In this document: positions 47,081 to 57,088 of the stretch, piece after piece
Layout of the letters: each line of letters opens with the position of its first letter
Numbering within the stretch: the first letter of the stretch is position 1
Assembly (NCBI GenBank): GCA_028274465.1
Contig: CM051456.1
Location: 123,148,880-123,212,879 of the forward strand
DNA from: Plantago ovata
Taxonomy: Eukaryota > Streptophyta > Magnoliopsida > Lamiales > Plantaginaceae
Length of the DNA: 64,000 nucleotides
Reading direction: 5' to 3'
Translations under genes and position numbers: made by a program
Notes under the pieces: generated by a model
Seen by the model: the letters and a program-made list of their open reading frames with translations, nothing else
The model's database searches: none
Told to the model about the DNA's origin: nothing

Positions 47081-48403
47081 CGGACATTCGTTCTGACATG
47101 TAAGTTTAACCACTAGAGCATGAAACTAGAATTGAGAAATCGTGTAACTAAATTCCTCATCAATACAAGTAGTAAGCACTAACCATTATAAACTAATTAA
47201 TATCTACTTGGAATTGAAGTGACTTAAAGAGTTAAAGTGAATAGAACGATCGGGAAACAATTTACCTTATAGCGCTTCTGCAAGTGACATTGAGAAGCCT
47301 CAAAATCCTTCACGATCAACGAGTGTGATCTCTCCAAATGTCGCTTGACAACATTCAGGTTCAACAAAGCGAGATCCTTCATATCTAAGATTGAGCACAC
47401 GGAGTTCAACAAAGGACTGAATATTGGTTGAACATGGCCTTTCCTACTATATAGGAAAGATCTACCTCTCCATATAATTACTACCAGAGTATTCCTTACG
47501 AACAAGACGGAAACAACCTCCGCCAAACAAGATCCATCGAAAAACATAAAGCGAGTAGTTTAAAATAAATTACCTATATATTCATCAAAGACAGTTTTCC
47601 CAAACGAGATGGATACTATAGTATATTCCTCGCCCTAAGTTTCGAACGAAGAACATTTATAGTTGAATGCACAAAAGCAGAAAATCGACCATTGAAATTA
47701 ATAAACATCTAGTAATTACCATTTACCACAGATTGCATACTACCATATGGGGCAGGTAAAGATCCTCAGATGTAGTTGTGCAGGAAAGAGTCTAAAAATC
47801 ACAACCCATCGTATTGTCGGATTAAGCAAACCCGAACATACTTGGGATGATGATCGATGGAGAGACAACGGAGAAAACACAAGTTTTCTTGCAGATAATT
47901 TCCAAGCGGTGCTCTCGATGGTTCTTGTAGAAGGCGAAAGGACACGTTGAATAAGATGTCTATTGATTGATGAAGTCCTTTCAGGAACAGAAGGATCGGT
48001 GTAAAATACCGAAGACAACGGAATGGTTGCGTGAAAAACCGATTATACAAACCGTCCAAAATTTAAAGCAACCGAACCGGACAGCCATAAAACCGGACTA
48101 ACAAAAAACCGAACTACCACAAAGTGAGGCTTATTATATATTGTGTGTAATTGAGAAAAATTAAAAAATACAGTATTATTGAGTCGGAGAGAGTAATTCA
48201 TTTGCTCTTTTCATTCAAAATCCTTTTAACTGAGGTGATGTCATGCCCATGCCACAGTGGCGCAGTCCCACTACACCCCATTAGCGCTGGGGAAAATTAG
48301 AAATTAAAAATTTCCATGGTGATGAAAGTACAACTACTCAACTAGTAGTGAATTTAGTTTGAAAATTTATAGTAGTGAAAGGCTGAATTTCAAACAAATT
48401 CAC
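47081..48403. other. Spacer before GT47-2, unassigned frames
   Basis: Minus-strand frames at 47547-47224 (107 codons) and 48059-47740 match no family I recognise; they could be captured gene pieces. From about 48240 the sequence is GT47-2 promoter. Confidence 0.35.
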
Positions 48404-48425
48404 TCTCCCGCGAAAAGTATAAAAT
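48404..48425 (+). promoter_or_regulatory. E2F-like site and TATA-like box, GT47-2
   Basis: TCTCCCGCGAAAAG followed at once by TATAAAATCGACTC, about 100 bases before the start codon. The same block, with CATAAAAT, precedes GT47-3. Conservation between copies may only reflect recent duplication. Confidence 0.4.
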
Positions 48426-48518
48426 CGACTCCAGAAGGTTCTCCCTCGTACAATCATTCTCACCATAATCACCAAGTTGCTCACCTTCTGCAACCACCTC
48501 ACCATTTCTCAATCGTCC

Positions 48519-51500
48519 ATGGATCTCCGTTTCTTCTATCATAATCGCCGCTTCAGCCTTCCGAATATCCTAATTCTCATCGTTTGCATCGGTGTCGTTT
48601 CAGCTTATCTCATCAGCTGGTTTGCTCGAATCGATGTACAACCGTGGGAACCTGAGGTACTACATGTACTGTTAAACCTTCTCAGATCTATATCTAATTC
48701 TCTACTTTCAGTTTTTAGTTGATGGAGCTGAATTTTAGCAGGATCTGTTCGTGAATGCGGATAATGTGAGCTCCAATGGCTTTTATCACTCGCCGGAAGT
48801 GTTTAGGCAGAATTATGGGGAGATGCTTAAGCGATTCAAGGTGTATACGTACTCCGACGGTGATCCGGAAACCTTCTATCATACGCCACGAAAACTGACC
48901 GGAAAATACTCGAGCGAGGGATACTTTTTCGAAAATATCAGGCAGCTTTTCGTTACTCATGATCCAGATAAGGCGGATTTGTTCTTCATCCCAATTTCCT
49001 GTCATAAGATGATAGGGAAGGTAATTTTCCGATAAATTATGGCTGTATTTATGTTTGCTCATTAGGTACTCTTTGGTGCATGATTAGGCAGTTCCTGCAT
49101 GAAATGAACTGATTGGTCAATATTATTGTTCTGCTATTTGTCTCAGTAGTGATAGTATGTGGTAACACCTAGATGTGTTATGTATTGTATTGCTTAAGGT
49201 AATTAAGTGGCTAGTTAATTAGCTGATGGATCTTACATTCTTACTGCTGAGTTCATTTAATAATGATAGTATTTTGGTTGAAGCAAAGTGTGGTATGTAC
49301 GGGCTTTCTTATGGTAAGTGACTTGTTAGCCAATTAATGTTAGATTCTCGTGTTTTTGGATAGATATGTTATTCAATGCCAAATTATTAGCCTCGAAAGG
49401 AAATAGTTGCACAAAGTATACCTGATGTTGCTGGAATTGAGGCACATATTTGACATATTGCTGGAGTTTCTGTTGTTCCTGGTCATTGGATTTACATTTC
49501 CTTCGTCTCTTTGTTGCATCACTCTAGCAATGTTGTTCTCTTGTGATAAATGATGCTTACCTCAAGTACTTAACAAGTACATGGTGGAATGGATAATATA
49601 AGAGGAAGTAGGAAGTAACTGGACTATTGCATGACACGCCGTATTCCGAGGAACTATAGTCATAAAACTGGTCAACAAAATTTGTTCTCATTTTATGTTC
49701 ATGTGCTGTTCCTTTCTACATAAGTTAATTAAGCAACATAGTTTCTTTGTTCACCTTTTTTGTTAATGCCACCTTCCAGTCTGTATTCCTAGCATGTTTG
49801 TAATTGCATCCCTCCCCTGAACCCGCCACCACTACCTAAAATGAAATTAGTGGAAAAGGTTTGTTGTTGTTGTTGTTGCATGTGAATATTTTGTCGGTTG
49901 ATGTAGCCTACCCCTATTTTTATTGGAATTAATTGCTTAGTTGGCATGGTTTAGTGTGTGATTAATTTTATCATATATCTGCAGGGTACTTCCTATGCGA
50001 ATATGACTCTAATTGTCAAGAACTATGTGGAAAGCTTGATCTCCAAGTATCCATACTGGAACAGAACTCTAGGAGCAGATCACTTCTTTGTTACTTGTCA
50101 TGATGTTGGTGTGAAAGCAACTGAAGGAGTTGAACATCTCCAAATGAATTCGATTCGTGTTCTTTGCTCCTCAAGCTACGATACTGGATTTATACCACAC
50201 AAAGATGTCGCACTCCCACAAGTTCTTCTGCCATTTGGTCTTCCAGCTGGAGGAAATGAACATTTGAAAAATAGGTAAAGCTTCAGCATTTACACTTCAT
50301 ACAACTTTTTATTTGATATTCATTATCTTTATGATGAGCTCAATTTCCATCCCTTTTGTATTAGATAGTTATCTGTTTTTTTTTTTTTTTTTTTGCTGCA
50401 TCCACGTGAGTTATCCTTGGCAACCGACGACAGGATGGAATATAGATTTGTTTCAGTCCATTCTGTGCAACACTAATATGATGACATACTAGTGTCAATA
50501 AGTAGCTGATGAAACATTTATCCCTTGTTTTACTAGATTACCTAAAGGCTTCTAATGTTCTTTAAGATCCTTGTTCTTATTCATGTTTTTCACTTCTATC
50601 TAAGATGTATGTACTTTGCAGGACTAAACTTGGCTTCTGGGTAGGGCACAGGAACTCCGATATCAGGGTCATTTTGGCTCGTGAATGGGGAAATGATACA
50701 GAACTTGATATATCAAACAACAGAATTAACAGGCCACGTGGAGTACTGCCATATCTACATGTATTTTACAACTACAAGTTCTGTATATGCCCTGGTGGCT
50801 CCCAGCCCAATAATGCACGTATAGCAACTTCTATACATTATGGATGCGTTCCTGGTGAGTATTCAACCATTTAGACTTACTAATATGCTATATATCAATC
50901 TGGCTGTCCATAATATAGAGAAATGAGTCTGCATGGAACTTCCTATCGAGTGAAGGGATGATGTTGTTTCTTCATAATTCATATATGCTTGGACAACACT
51001 TTTGAAGTTTTATTAATATCTCTATGCCACTTTTCTTTTATTCTGAATTTCCTTGGTATTTGGAAATTATCCATATGTCATCAACTGGAATGAGAAGAAC
51101 CAGAGTTTTTCTTCTTTTTTTTTGCTATAGCTAAGGGTATATAAGTTCAAAGAAAGTGGGTGAAACTGATTTAGAGAATCTATGAAGTGTTTGCAGAAAA
51201 TGTTGAATATAGACTCTAGAGATTGCCAGGAAATAGTTGTTAGCTCATATTTACTTTTAGGAGAGAGAAGCTGGCTTTAGCTTCTAAAAGCTTAACTTAC
51301 AAGGAAGAGAATCATGACTTGCTTGTTTCTATAAAACACATATCTGTGGATTCGCTAGAAAAATTAGAAGCTGTTGCAAACACCCTTGTGCTGCCCTCTG
51401 GGCCTCTTTTCTTTAGCTAATTGACATTGTACGGTCTTTTCTTCATGAGTAAATAAATGCATTTCTGGATGGAATTAAAGCACCGCAACCTTCCCTTCAG

Positions 51501-52457
51501 TTAATTTGTCTTCACTAGTCACACTATATTGTGATAGGTGTTTGCTACCTAAGTATCATTCCATTCCCCAGTGAAATTTTGCAGCCAATCGTATCGTTTC
51601 ATCTTGGGCTCTCTGACATGCGTGCCAACATAGTGTTCAGTTTTTTTTGGCTATAATGATCTCCTGGTATTTGGTTTTTGTTCAGAGAAATATGAGTATG
51701 AAGAAAATATTCTATGTTTCACTCATTCATATTTCATATTTGTTCAATATTCTGGATGAAATCAATCTTCTGTTGTTTGACTGAACCATTTTATTATCCT
51801 TGCACAGTAATTCTCTCCAATTACTATGACTTGCCTTTCAACAGTATCCTGAATTGGCGAAAGTTTGCGGTTGTGTTGAAGGAGGAAGATGTATACCAGC
51901 TGAAGCAAATTCTCAAGAACATAACTCAAGCTGAATTCCACGCACTACATAACAACTTAATCAGGGTAAAGAACTACTACCATTTACTACATGTTTCATT
52001 GCGTTCCTCCTGAGCCTTTATGTTTAGTTACTCCTGGTCATTTACTAATGCTACGCTCATAGTTTATGCTGATTGGCCTAATAGTCTCGACAAGTTTCAT
52101 CCATCTCCAACATTGTTTACATTGTATTACATATACAGTCTACCCTCGCAGTATATGCTAAGAGATTACTCTAGCCACTCGAAACATAACTTACACCCAT
52201 GGAAGGACGTAGATGTGACTTGTCAGAAATTCCTTACTACAGTAGTATTTCTCAACCGGAATGCACATATGGAGTCTCTGTATTTATTCAATCAAGCAAT
52301 AGCTCTCCATTCAAAGAAATAATTTCATTTTTTTTTATCAATACTTGAATGTCAGGTCCAAAAACACTTCCGATGGAACTCACCTCCTGTGCAATATGAT
52401 GCTTTCCACATGGTGATGTATGAACTTTGGTTGCGCCGTCATGTGATCAGACACTGA
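48519..52457 (+). CDS. GT47 exostosin-like glycosyltransferase, copy 2
   Basis: Six exons: 48519-48656, 48742-49020, 49985-50274, 50622-50854, 51808-51965, 52356-52457, giving 399 aa. The N-terminus is a short basic tail (MDLRFFYHNRRFSLPN) and a clear signal anchor, ILILIVCIGVVSAYLISWF, fitting a Golgi type II protein. The exostosin-domain landmarks match copies 1 and 3: YWNRTLGADHFFVTCHDVG, LGFWVGHRNSDIRVILAREW, YKFCICPGGSQ and LSNYYDLPFNSILNWRKFAV. It is the most divergent of the three in exons 1-3 (KRFKVYT, EHLQMNSIRVLC, one extra residue at GNEHLKNR). Intron 3 is 347 bp: it lacks the 5' part present in copy 1. All frames are open. An RBR gene starts 501 bp downstream. Confidence 0.92.
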
Positions 52458-52958
52458 CTGACTCCACAGCTACACGCATATGATGTAAATGTACGGCTTG
52501 TAGATTCTTACTACAGTAAATCAGTAGTACGAGTAATACATTAGCTCTGGGATGGCTCAGCTATAGAGGCCTGGGCCTCAGTCCCTAAAATCTGTGAAAG
52601 TCCCCAAATTTTGGAACATCAATTGTAATTGAGGTTCATTACTTGTACTATGTTTTGTGGTGCCAATAACTATACAGTAACTAAATAAAGTAGTGAGAAT
52701 TACATATAAATCGGCTTTTAAAATACACGAGATTAATCCATATCTCTAGGTTTTATAATTATGTAGTTGCAATTTCACGTACATTCTAATTTTACCACCT
52801 GAAGGACTCTTAATTATTAATTTATTTTTTAAAGGAAGAAACAGTAAGCGATTACTGTTAAACCTTATTAATACCCAAACACCAACTCTAAAACAATTCA
52901 GCCGTTCTAGGGCACATCAAACCAACAGCCGAAGGAAAATCACCCGGCCGGATTAATC

Positions 52959-53783
52959 ATGGGGAATAGTTTGAGAGCACCACTTCATCCAGATCCGCCC
53001 AAGCCAGAAGAAGAATACTACGAGGAAATCGGCTCAGATGAAGAGTCTTCATTGACCTGCGAAATCTGCATTGAACCGATGGTTAAAAAGTTTAGAAACG
53101 GCAATAGATGCTCTCACCCGTTCTGCAATGACTGCACAATTCAATACATCCGTTTGAGTCTCGAAAACGACAACACCGGCGAGATTCCATGTCCCGCTTT
53201 CAACTGCGGCTACAAACTCGACCCTCAAGCATGGGCCTCAACAATCGGCCCAACCCTGTTTGTTAGATGGTGCGACGTTCTGGCCCAGGCTGCAGTATTA
53301 AAGTCCTCATCGGATAGATGCTACTGCCCTAACCTAAACTGCAACGAGCTGATCTTGAATGAGTGTGGTGGAAATCCGAAGAAATCGAAGTGCCCTAAAT
53401 GTAAGAATTTGTTCTGTTTCAAGTGTATAAAGAATTGGCACGAGGGATACGCGTGTGATAAAGAAGATGGTGATGAGTTGGCGGTTCGTGTTCTGATGAA
53501 GAAAAACAAGTGGAAGAGGTGCCCAGTATGCAAGTATTTCGTTGAATTGAATGAAGGCTGTTCTGTTGTCAAGTGCAGATGTGGTATTGGATTCTGTTAC
53601 GATTGTGGGAAGAAGATTGCTCGTCGCTATGGCTACTGCAATTGCACTTTTTCTGGATTGGTAGCGTATGCAGAGGTCCTGTCTTCATGGTTTTGCAGTC
53701 GGACCTTTTTACTTTTTGGTTTATCTGTTTCCTTCTTTTCGTCTGGTATAACAAATCATGTGGTAATAACTAATAACTATTAA
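52959..53783 (+). CDS. RBR (RING-IBR-RING) E3 ubiquitin ligase, copy 2
   Basis: An intronless 274-aa frame. RING1: CEICIEPMVKKFRNGNRCSH, PFCNDC, then CPAFNCGYKLDP (about residues 34-90). IBR: DRCYCPNLNC, then CPKCKNLFCFKC with HEGYAC (about 118-165). RING2: CPVCKYFVELNEGCSVVKC, RCGIGFCYDCGKK (about 187-218); the Cys in EGCSVVKC matches the position that forms the ubiquitin thioester in RBR ligases such as parkin. It should accept ubiquitin from an E2 and pass it to a substrate that is not known. The tail (SRTFLLFGLSVSFFSSG) is hydrophobic. The frame stops at TAA where copy 1 has a Glu codon, and about 34 further codons stay open after it, so the C-terminus may be a truncation. The length is that of short plant RBR (RSL1/IBR-type) proteins. 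Confidence 0.9.
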   Translation: MGNSLRAPLHPDPPKPEEEYYEEIGSDEESSLTCEICIEPMVKKFRNGNRCSHPFCNDCTIQYIRLSLENDNTGEIPCPAFNCGYKLDPQAWASTIGPTLFVRWCDVLAQAAVLKSSSDRCYCPNLNCNELILNECGGNPKKSKCPKCKNLFCFKCIKNWHEGYACDKEDGDELAVRVLMKKNKWKRCPVCKYFVELNEGCSVVKCRCGIGFCYDCGKKIARRYGYCNCTFSGLVAYAEVLSSWFCSRTFLLFGLSVSFFSSGITNHVVITNNY

Positions 53784-54840
53784 TCCAACCGCGGCGCCTA
53801 TGGAACACCTACGACTACAAAGGCTACGACATATTTTGTTGATGCGGCTACATTATACAATGATGCATGTGTATGGAGCCATATAATTACATAAATATTT
53901 TGCTAATTTTTAGTTAATTTATCTGTTTTTTTTATTGCTTACCTACGATTTTTTTTTTATTGTTTGGGTTTTCTTTTTTCTTTTTTTCACAAATTTATAA
54001 CTCACAACTTTATTGTGGATACTAATAATTTAAAAAAATAGATGAGTATTTGTTTATTACTCTATTACATCTAAATCTAAATCCAACATGTTGTTTGGGC
54101 ATTACACTTTGGTATTATGTTATTTTTTTTTCCATTTGTGTTTGCGTCTCAATTAGACTTTGTTAATTTAATAACACAATTCCAAAGTCTTGCTATAGTA
54201 ACCGATATAAAAATACCACACACACTCTCCCTAGCATTCTATCGATTCTTTGGTCCACGTGTTTCTTTATTCTTCATATACAATACTTCCTACATTCTAG
54301 CAGAAGTGTCATAGTCTGACTTTTTTCGGTTAACAACTTTCAGTTTTGACTCCCAATTACTCCCAATTTCATCACCCAATTACCATAAGTGTCCTAGTTT
54401 TAGTATTTGACGGAATTATACTAAAGATAGTACATGTCCGTTAATATCAATTTCAACACCTAACATCCACACATCATATACTAACAATTCAATTTCATCA
54501 TAGATCTATCAAATTATGAAGTCCAATGATAATGTAATACTCAAACTTATTAAACAGCCTAGTAGGAACTAAACATAAACATGTAATTGCTCAAACTAAT
54601 CGAAAATCACAAAATTCCTAAATATGTAAAAGTTAGGGTTTATGCTCATTACCTTCAATTGTGAGAGAAATGGTCCATGGGTGATGATATTGAACGCCCA
54701 ATCTTGTTCCTTGCTCCACTAGCTTCGAATAGACTCCAAGATTGCTCGATTTGGATGAGAAATGCGGAAGTTTGAAATTTTTGGAGAATTTTCGGGTGGG
54801 AGGGAAATTAGAGACGGGGAAGAAATAGGGAAGGAAGTAG
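53784..54840. other. Intergenic with possible CACTA-derived unit
   Basis: No gene. 54640-54840 is GC-richer and leader-like, contiguous with the CACTA end below, and could be internal CACTA sequence. Confidence 0.35.
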
Positions 54841-54859
54841 ACGATCGCGGTTTGTATAA

Positions 54860-55114
54860 AATATTTAGCGACGGATGAGTTTATCCGTCGCTAATTAAAT
54901 TATTCAATTTATTTTCCTATTAGTTTTTCAATAGTCAACTCAATTAGCGATGGATAAATTTTATCCGTCTCTAAATGGAAGCCGGATTGGATCTTCCAAG
55001 GCACGAACTGAGCTTAGAGCGCAGTTCGTGCTTATCCGTCGCTAAAATCACCGATAGCGATGGATCGCTTCCGCCGCTACAATTCCGTCTCTAAACGACA
55101 GATTTCTTGTGGTG
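54860..55114. mobile_element. CACTA (EnSpm) terminal region, truncated
   Basis: Reversed from 55114: CACCACAAGAAATCTGTCG, then several subterminal repeats TAGCGACGGAT / TAGAGACGGA (54864, 54893, 54945, 54975, 55040, 55085). CACTA elements start CACTACAAGAAA and carry TTAGCGACGG-type subterminal repeats for transposase binding. The opposite end was not found. Confidence 0.65.
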
Positions 55115-55344
55115 GAGCCAAATATGCCTTAGTATTTTTAACATATATTTATATTTTGACCCTCTATTACTTATCTCTGAGCCCTTTGTGAAGGGCGTTG
55201 CAACAAGGAGTTATTTCGTTAGGGTTGGGAGTCTTTGCATCCGGGTCCCTTTTAGTTCAACAATGGGCGCCACTCTATCATTATAGTCTCATTTGCTTTC
55301 ATAGTTTACCATTTGAATACTACCACAATTTTTTATTTACCATT

Positions 55345-55525
55345 CGGTTCATTAGTTTTAGTACCCGGGTACTTCAATTTTAGTACCCCGCTAGTTATAG
55401 TACCTAAATACTTATAATTAGGTACGCAACACTTTAGTATCCCCAAATTTTGGTACCGGGTACTAAATTTTTAGTAGCCGACACTTAGTATCCCATTAGT
55501 TTTAGTACCCGGATACTTTTTTTTT
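55345..55525. repeat. Degenerate TTTTAGTACCCGGGTAC repeats
   Basis: Units TTAGTACCCGGGTAC, TTTAGTACCCCGCTAG, TTTTGGTACCGGGTACTAA and TTTAGTACCCGGATACT recur at intervals of about 20-40 bases. GTACC/GGTAC palindromes recur within. The origin is unknown; possibly a subterminal region of a DNA transposon. Confidence 0.55.
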
Positions 55526-55739
55526 TTTTACCAATCAATCTAAAAATGATACCAAATGGTAATTAATAAGACTAATTTGTAAAATATCTTGTGGTGTGAT
55601 TCAAATAGTAAATAGGTTCAATTTATATGACCATTTGGTAAAAAACCCGTTCAACAATTACATCCAGGTCACAAAAAAAAAGTTGACCAACTTAATTGAC
55701 ACTATTCATTTCAGCTCAACCAAACATGCCCTAAATATT

Positions 55740-56000
55740 TTCTTTCTTTTTTCTTTTTTGTTTCTCAATTTTCTTCCTTCTTGTTCGGTAATGAATTTGG
55801 TACGAGAGCTCTGATCGGAGCTTAAACCTCAGTCAATCAGAGCTCTGATCGGAGTTGTGCCAGGCTACGTACGACCGGAGCTTCATAGCTCCGATATGGA
55901 GCTGCAAAGCTCTGACTCAGAGCTGCAACCTGGAGCTGGCTTCACAGCTCCAGATCGGAGCTTGGTCGGAGCTGCGACAAAAGAGTTTTTTTTTAAAAAA
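55740..56000. repeat. T/C-rich tract plus GGAGCT hairpin cluster (copy 2)
   Basis: A pyrimidine tract at 55738-55790 is followed by AGAGCTCTGATCGGAGCTTA (55805), its repeat at 55839, GGAGCTTCATAGCTCC, GGAGCTGCAAAGCTC and GGAGCTGGCTTCACAGCTCC, then a T-run/A-run at 55987-56001. The layout matches 4330-4640. Confidence 0.55.
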
Positions 56001-56418
56001 ATAATCTATTTTGTATAATTAATATTCTTTTATGTTGGGTTTATATTGAAATATGAAGTTTATTGGGGTTTATTTTGCAATAAATTTTATGACCATTTTC
56101 AAAATGAGAAAATTTATGTTTGGCATGTTGAATTTTTTTTGTGTCAATGGGGTAAAATTAAAAACATTGTTTGGGCAATTACCATATCCAAGCTTTGATG
56201 AAGGGCAAAAACGTAATTTTCAACATTTATTTCGTCAAAAGTCGAAATAAGTCGATACGCATTAATCATTATGGTCATAGCGACTCAAAACCACTCTTTT
56301 CGTCTAGCCAAGAGTCCAATAGTGACGAGATTTCAATCATCTCTAATTAAGACCAAGATGTCGAAATTTCAAACGGTTCTAGTTTAAGTAACTAAGCCAA
56401 CCGTTTGAAGATTTGTCA

Positions 56419-56453
56419 CCTTACCACATCCTCTTCAAGAGGATGTGGTAAGG
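56419..56453. repeat. Perfect 35-base palindrome
   Basis: The arm CCTTACCACATCCTCTT is followed by one C and its exact complement. It could form a strong hairpin or be two element ends joined head to head. Confidence 0.85.
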
Positions 56454-57031
56454 TTTGTGAAGGAGTTCCAAGTTGGTTAAAGGTATCAAAAAAAGGATTT
56501 CTATGTTGGCCGAACATTATTTACAAAAATGTCATGGGCTCAAAAACTAAAAATAAACAAAGTATTATTATTTTTTAAATATTTTTTAGTAATTTTTTAA
56601 ATTCTTTTCTTTCCTTTTCTAAAGTCTTCTTCCCTCTAATAATTTTTTAATCATACCAGCAAAATAATTAATAAAATCATATTATAAAAATAGAAATAAA
56701 GACACTATATTTTTATAAATTAATTTGTTATGATAATTTAGAAATAATCAGAAATGAAACAGAGAAAAAGAAATCAACATGAAGAAATGATTGTGAGTAA
56801 TTAAGGAGTACAAATAGCACAAGGACGATTGACTTCAAAGTTGAAATTAAGTCCACCCACACCATAATGAGAACTTCCAAGTTTGCCCCGTCTAGCAAGC
56901 TGAAATTAAGAAAGGGTTTGCTCTTGCTCTTGAGCTCTACTGAAAGTGCTGGAGACTGGAGTAGTGAATTTAGTTTAAAAATTTAAAGGACACAGTGTGC
57001 ATTCAAATTCAAACTAATTTCGCTACTATCG

Positions 57032-57055
57032 TCTCCCGCGAAAAGCATAAAATCG
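57032..57055 (+). promoter_or_regulatory. E2F-like site, GT47-3
   Basis: TCTCCCGCGAAAAG then CATAAAATCGACTCG, about 45 bases before the start codon; same block as upstream of GT47-2. Confidence 0.35.
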
Positions 57056-57088
57056 ACTCGAAGGTTAGCTCCGTCGTACCCTCTCACC

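Larger units (their letters stand above)
55115..56800. other. Intergenic with two unusual repeat tracts and a palindrome
   Basis: 55345-55520 has about ten TTTTAGTACCCGGGTAC variants. 55740-56000 is the second GGAGCT element. 56419-56453 is a perfect palindrome. The 56.5-56.8 kb stretch is AT-rich. No gene supported. Confidence 0.45.

Noticed and set aside
47224..47547. 107-codon minus-strand frame, Leu-rich
   Set aside because: Gene-like in feel, but no recognisable domain and no splice partners; left unassigned.
52020..52322. 100-codon frame in intron 5 of GT47-2
   Set aside because: It lies in an intron whose counterpart in copies 1 and 3 is not open, so it is chance.
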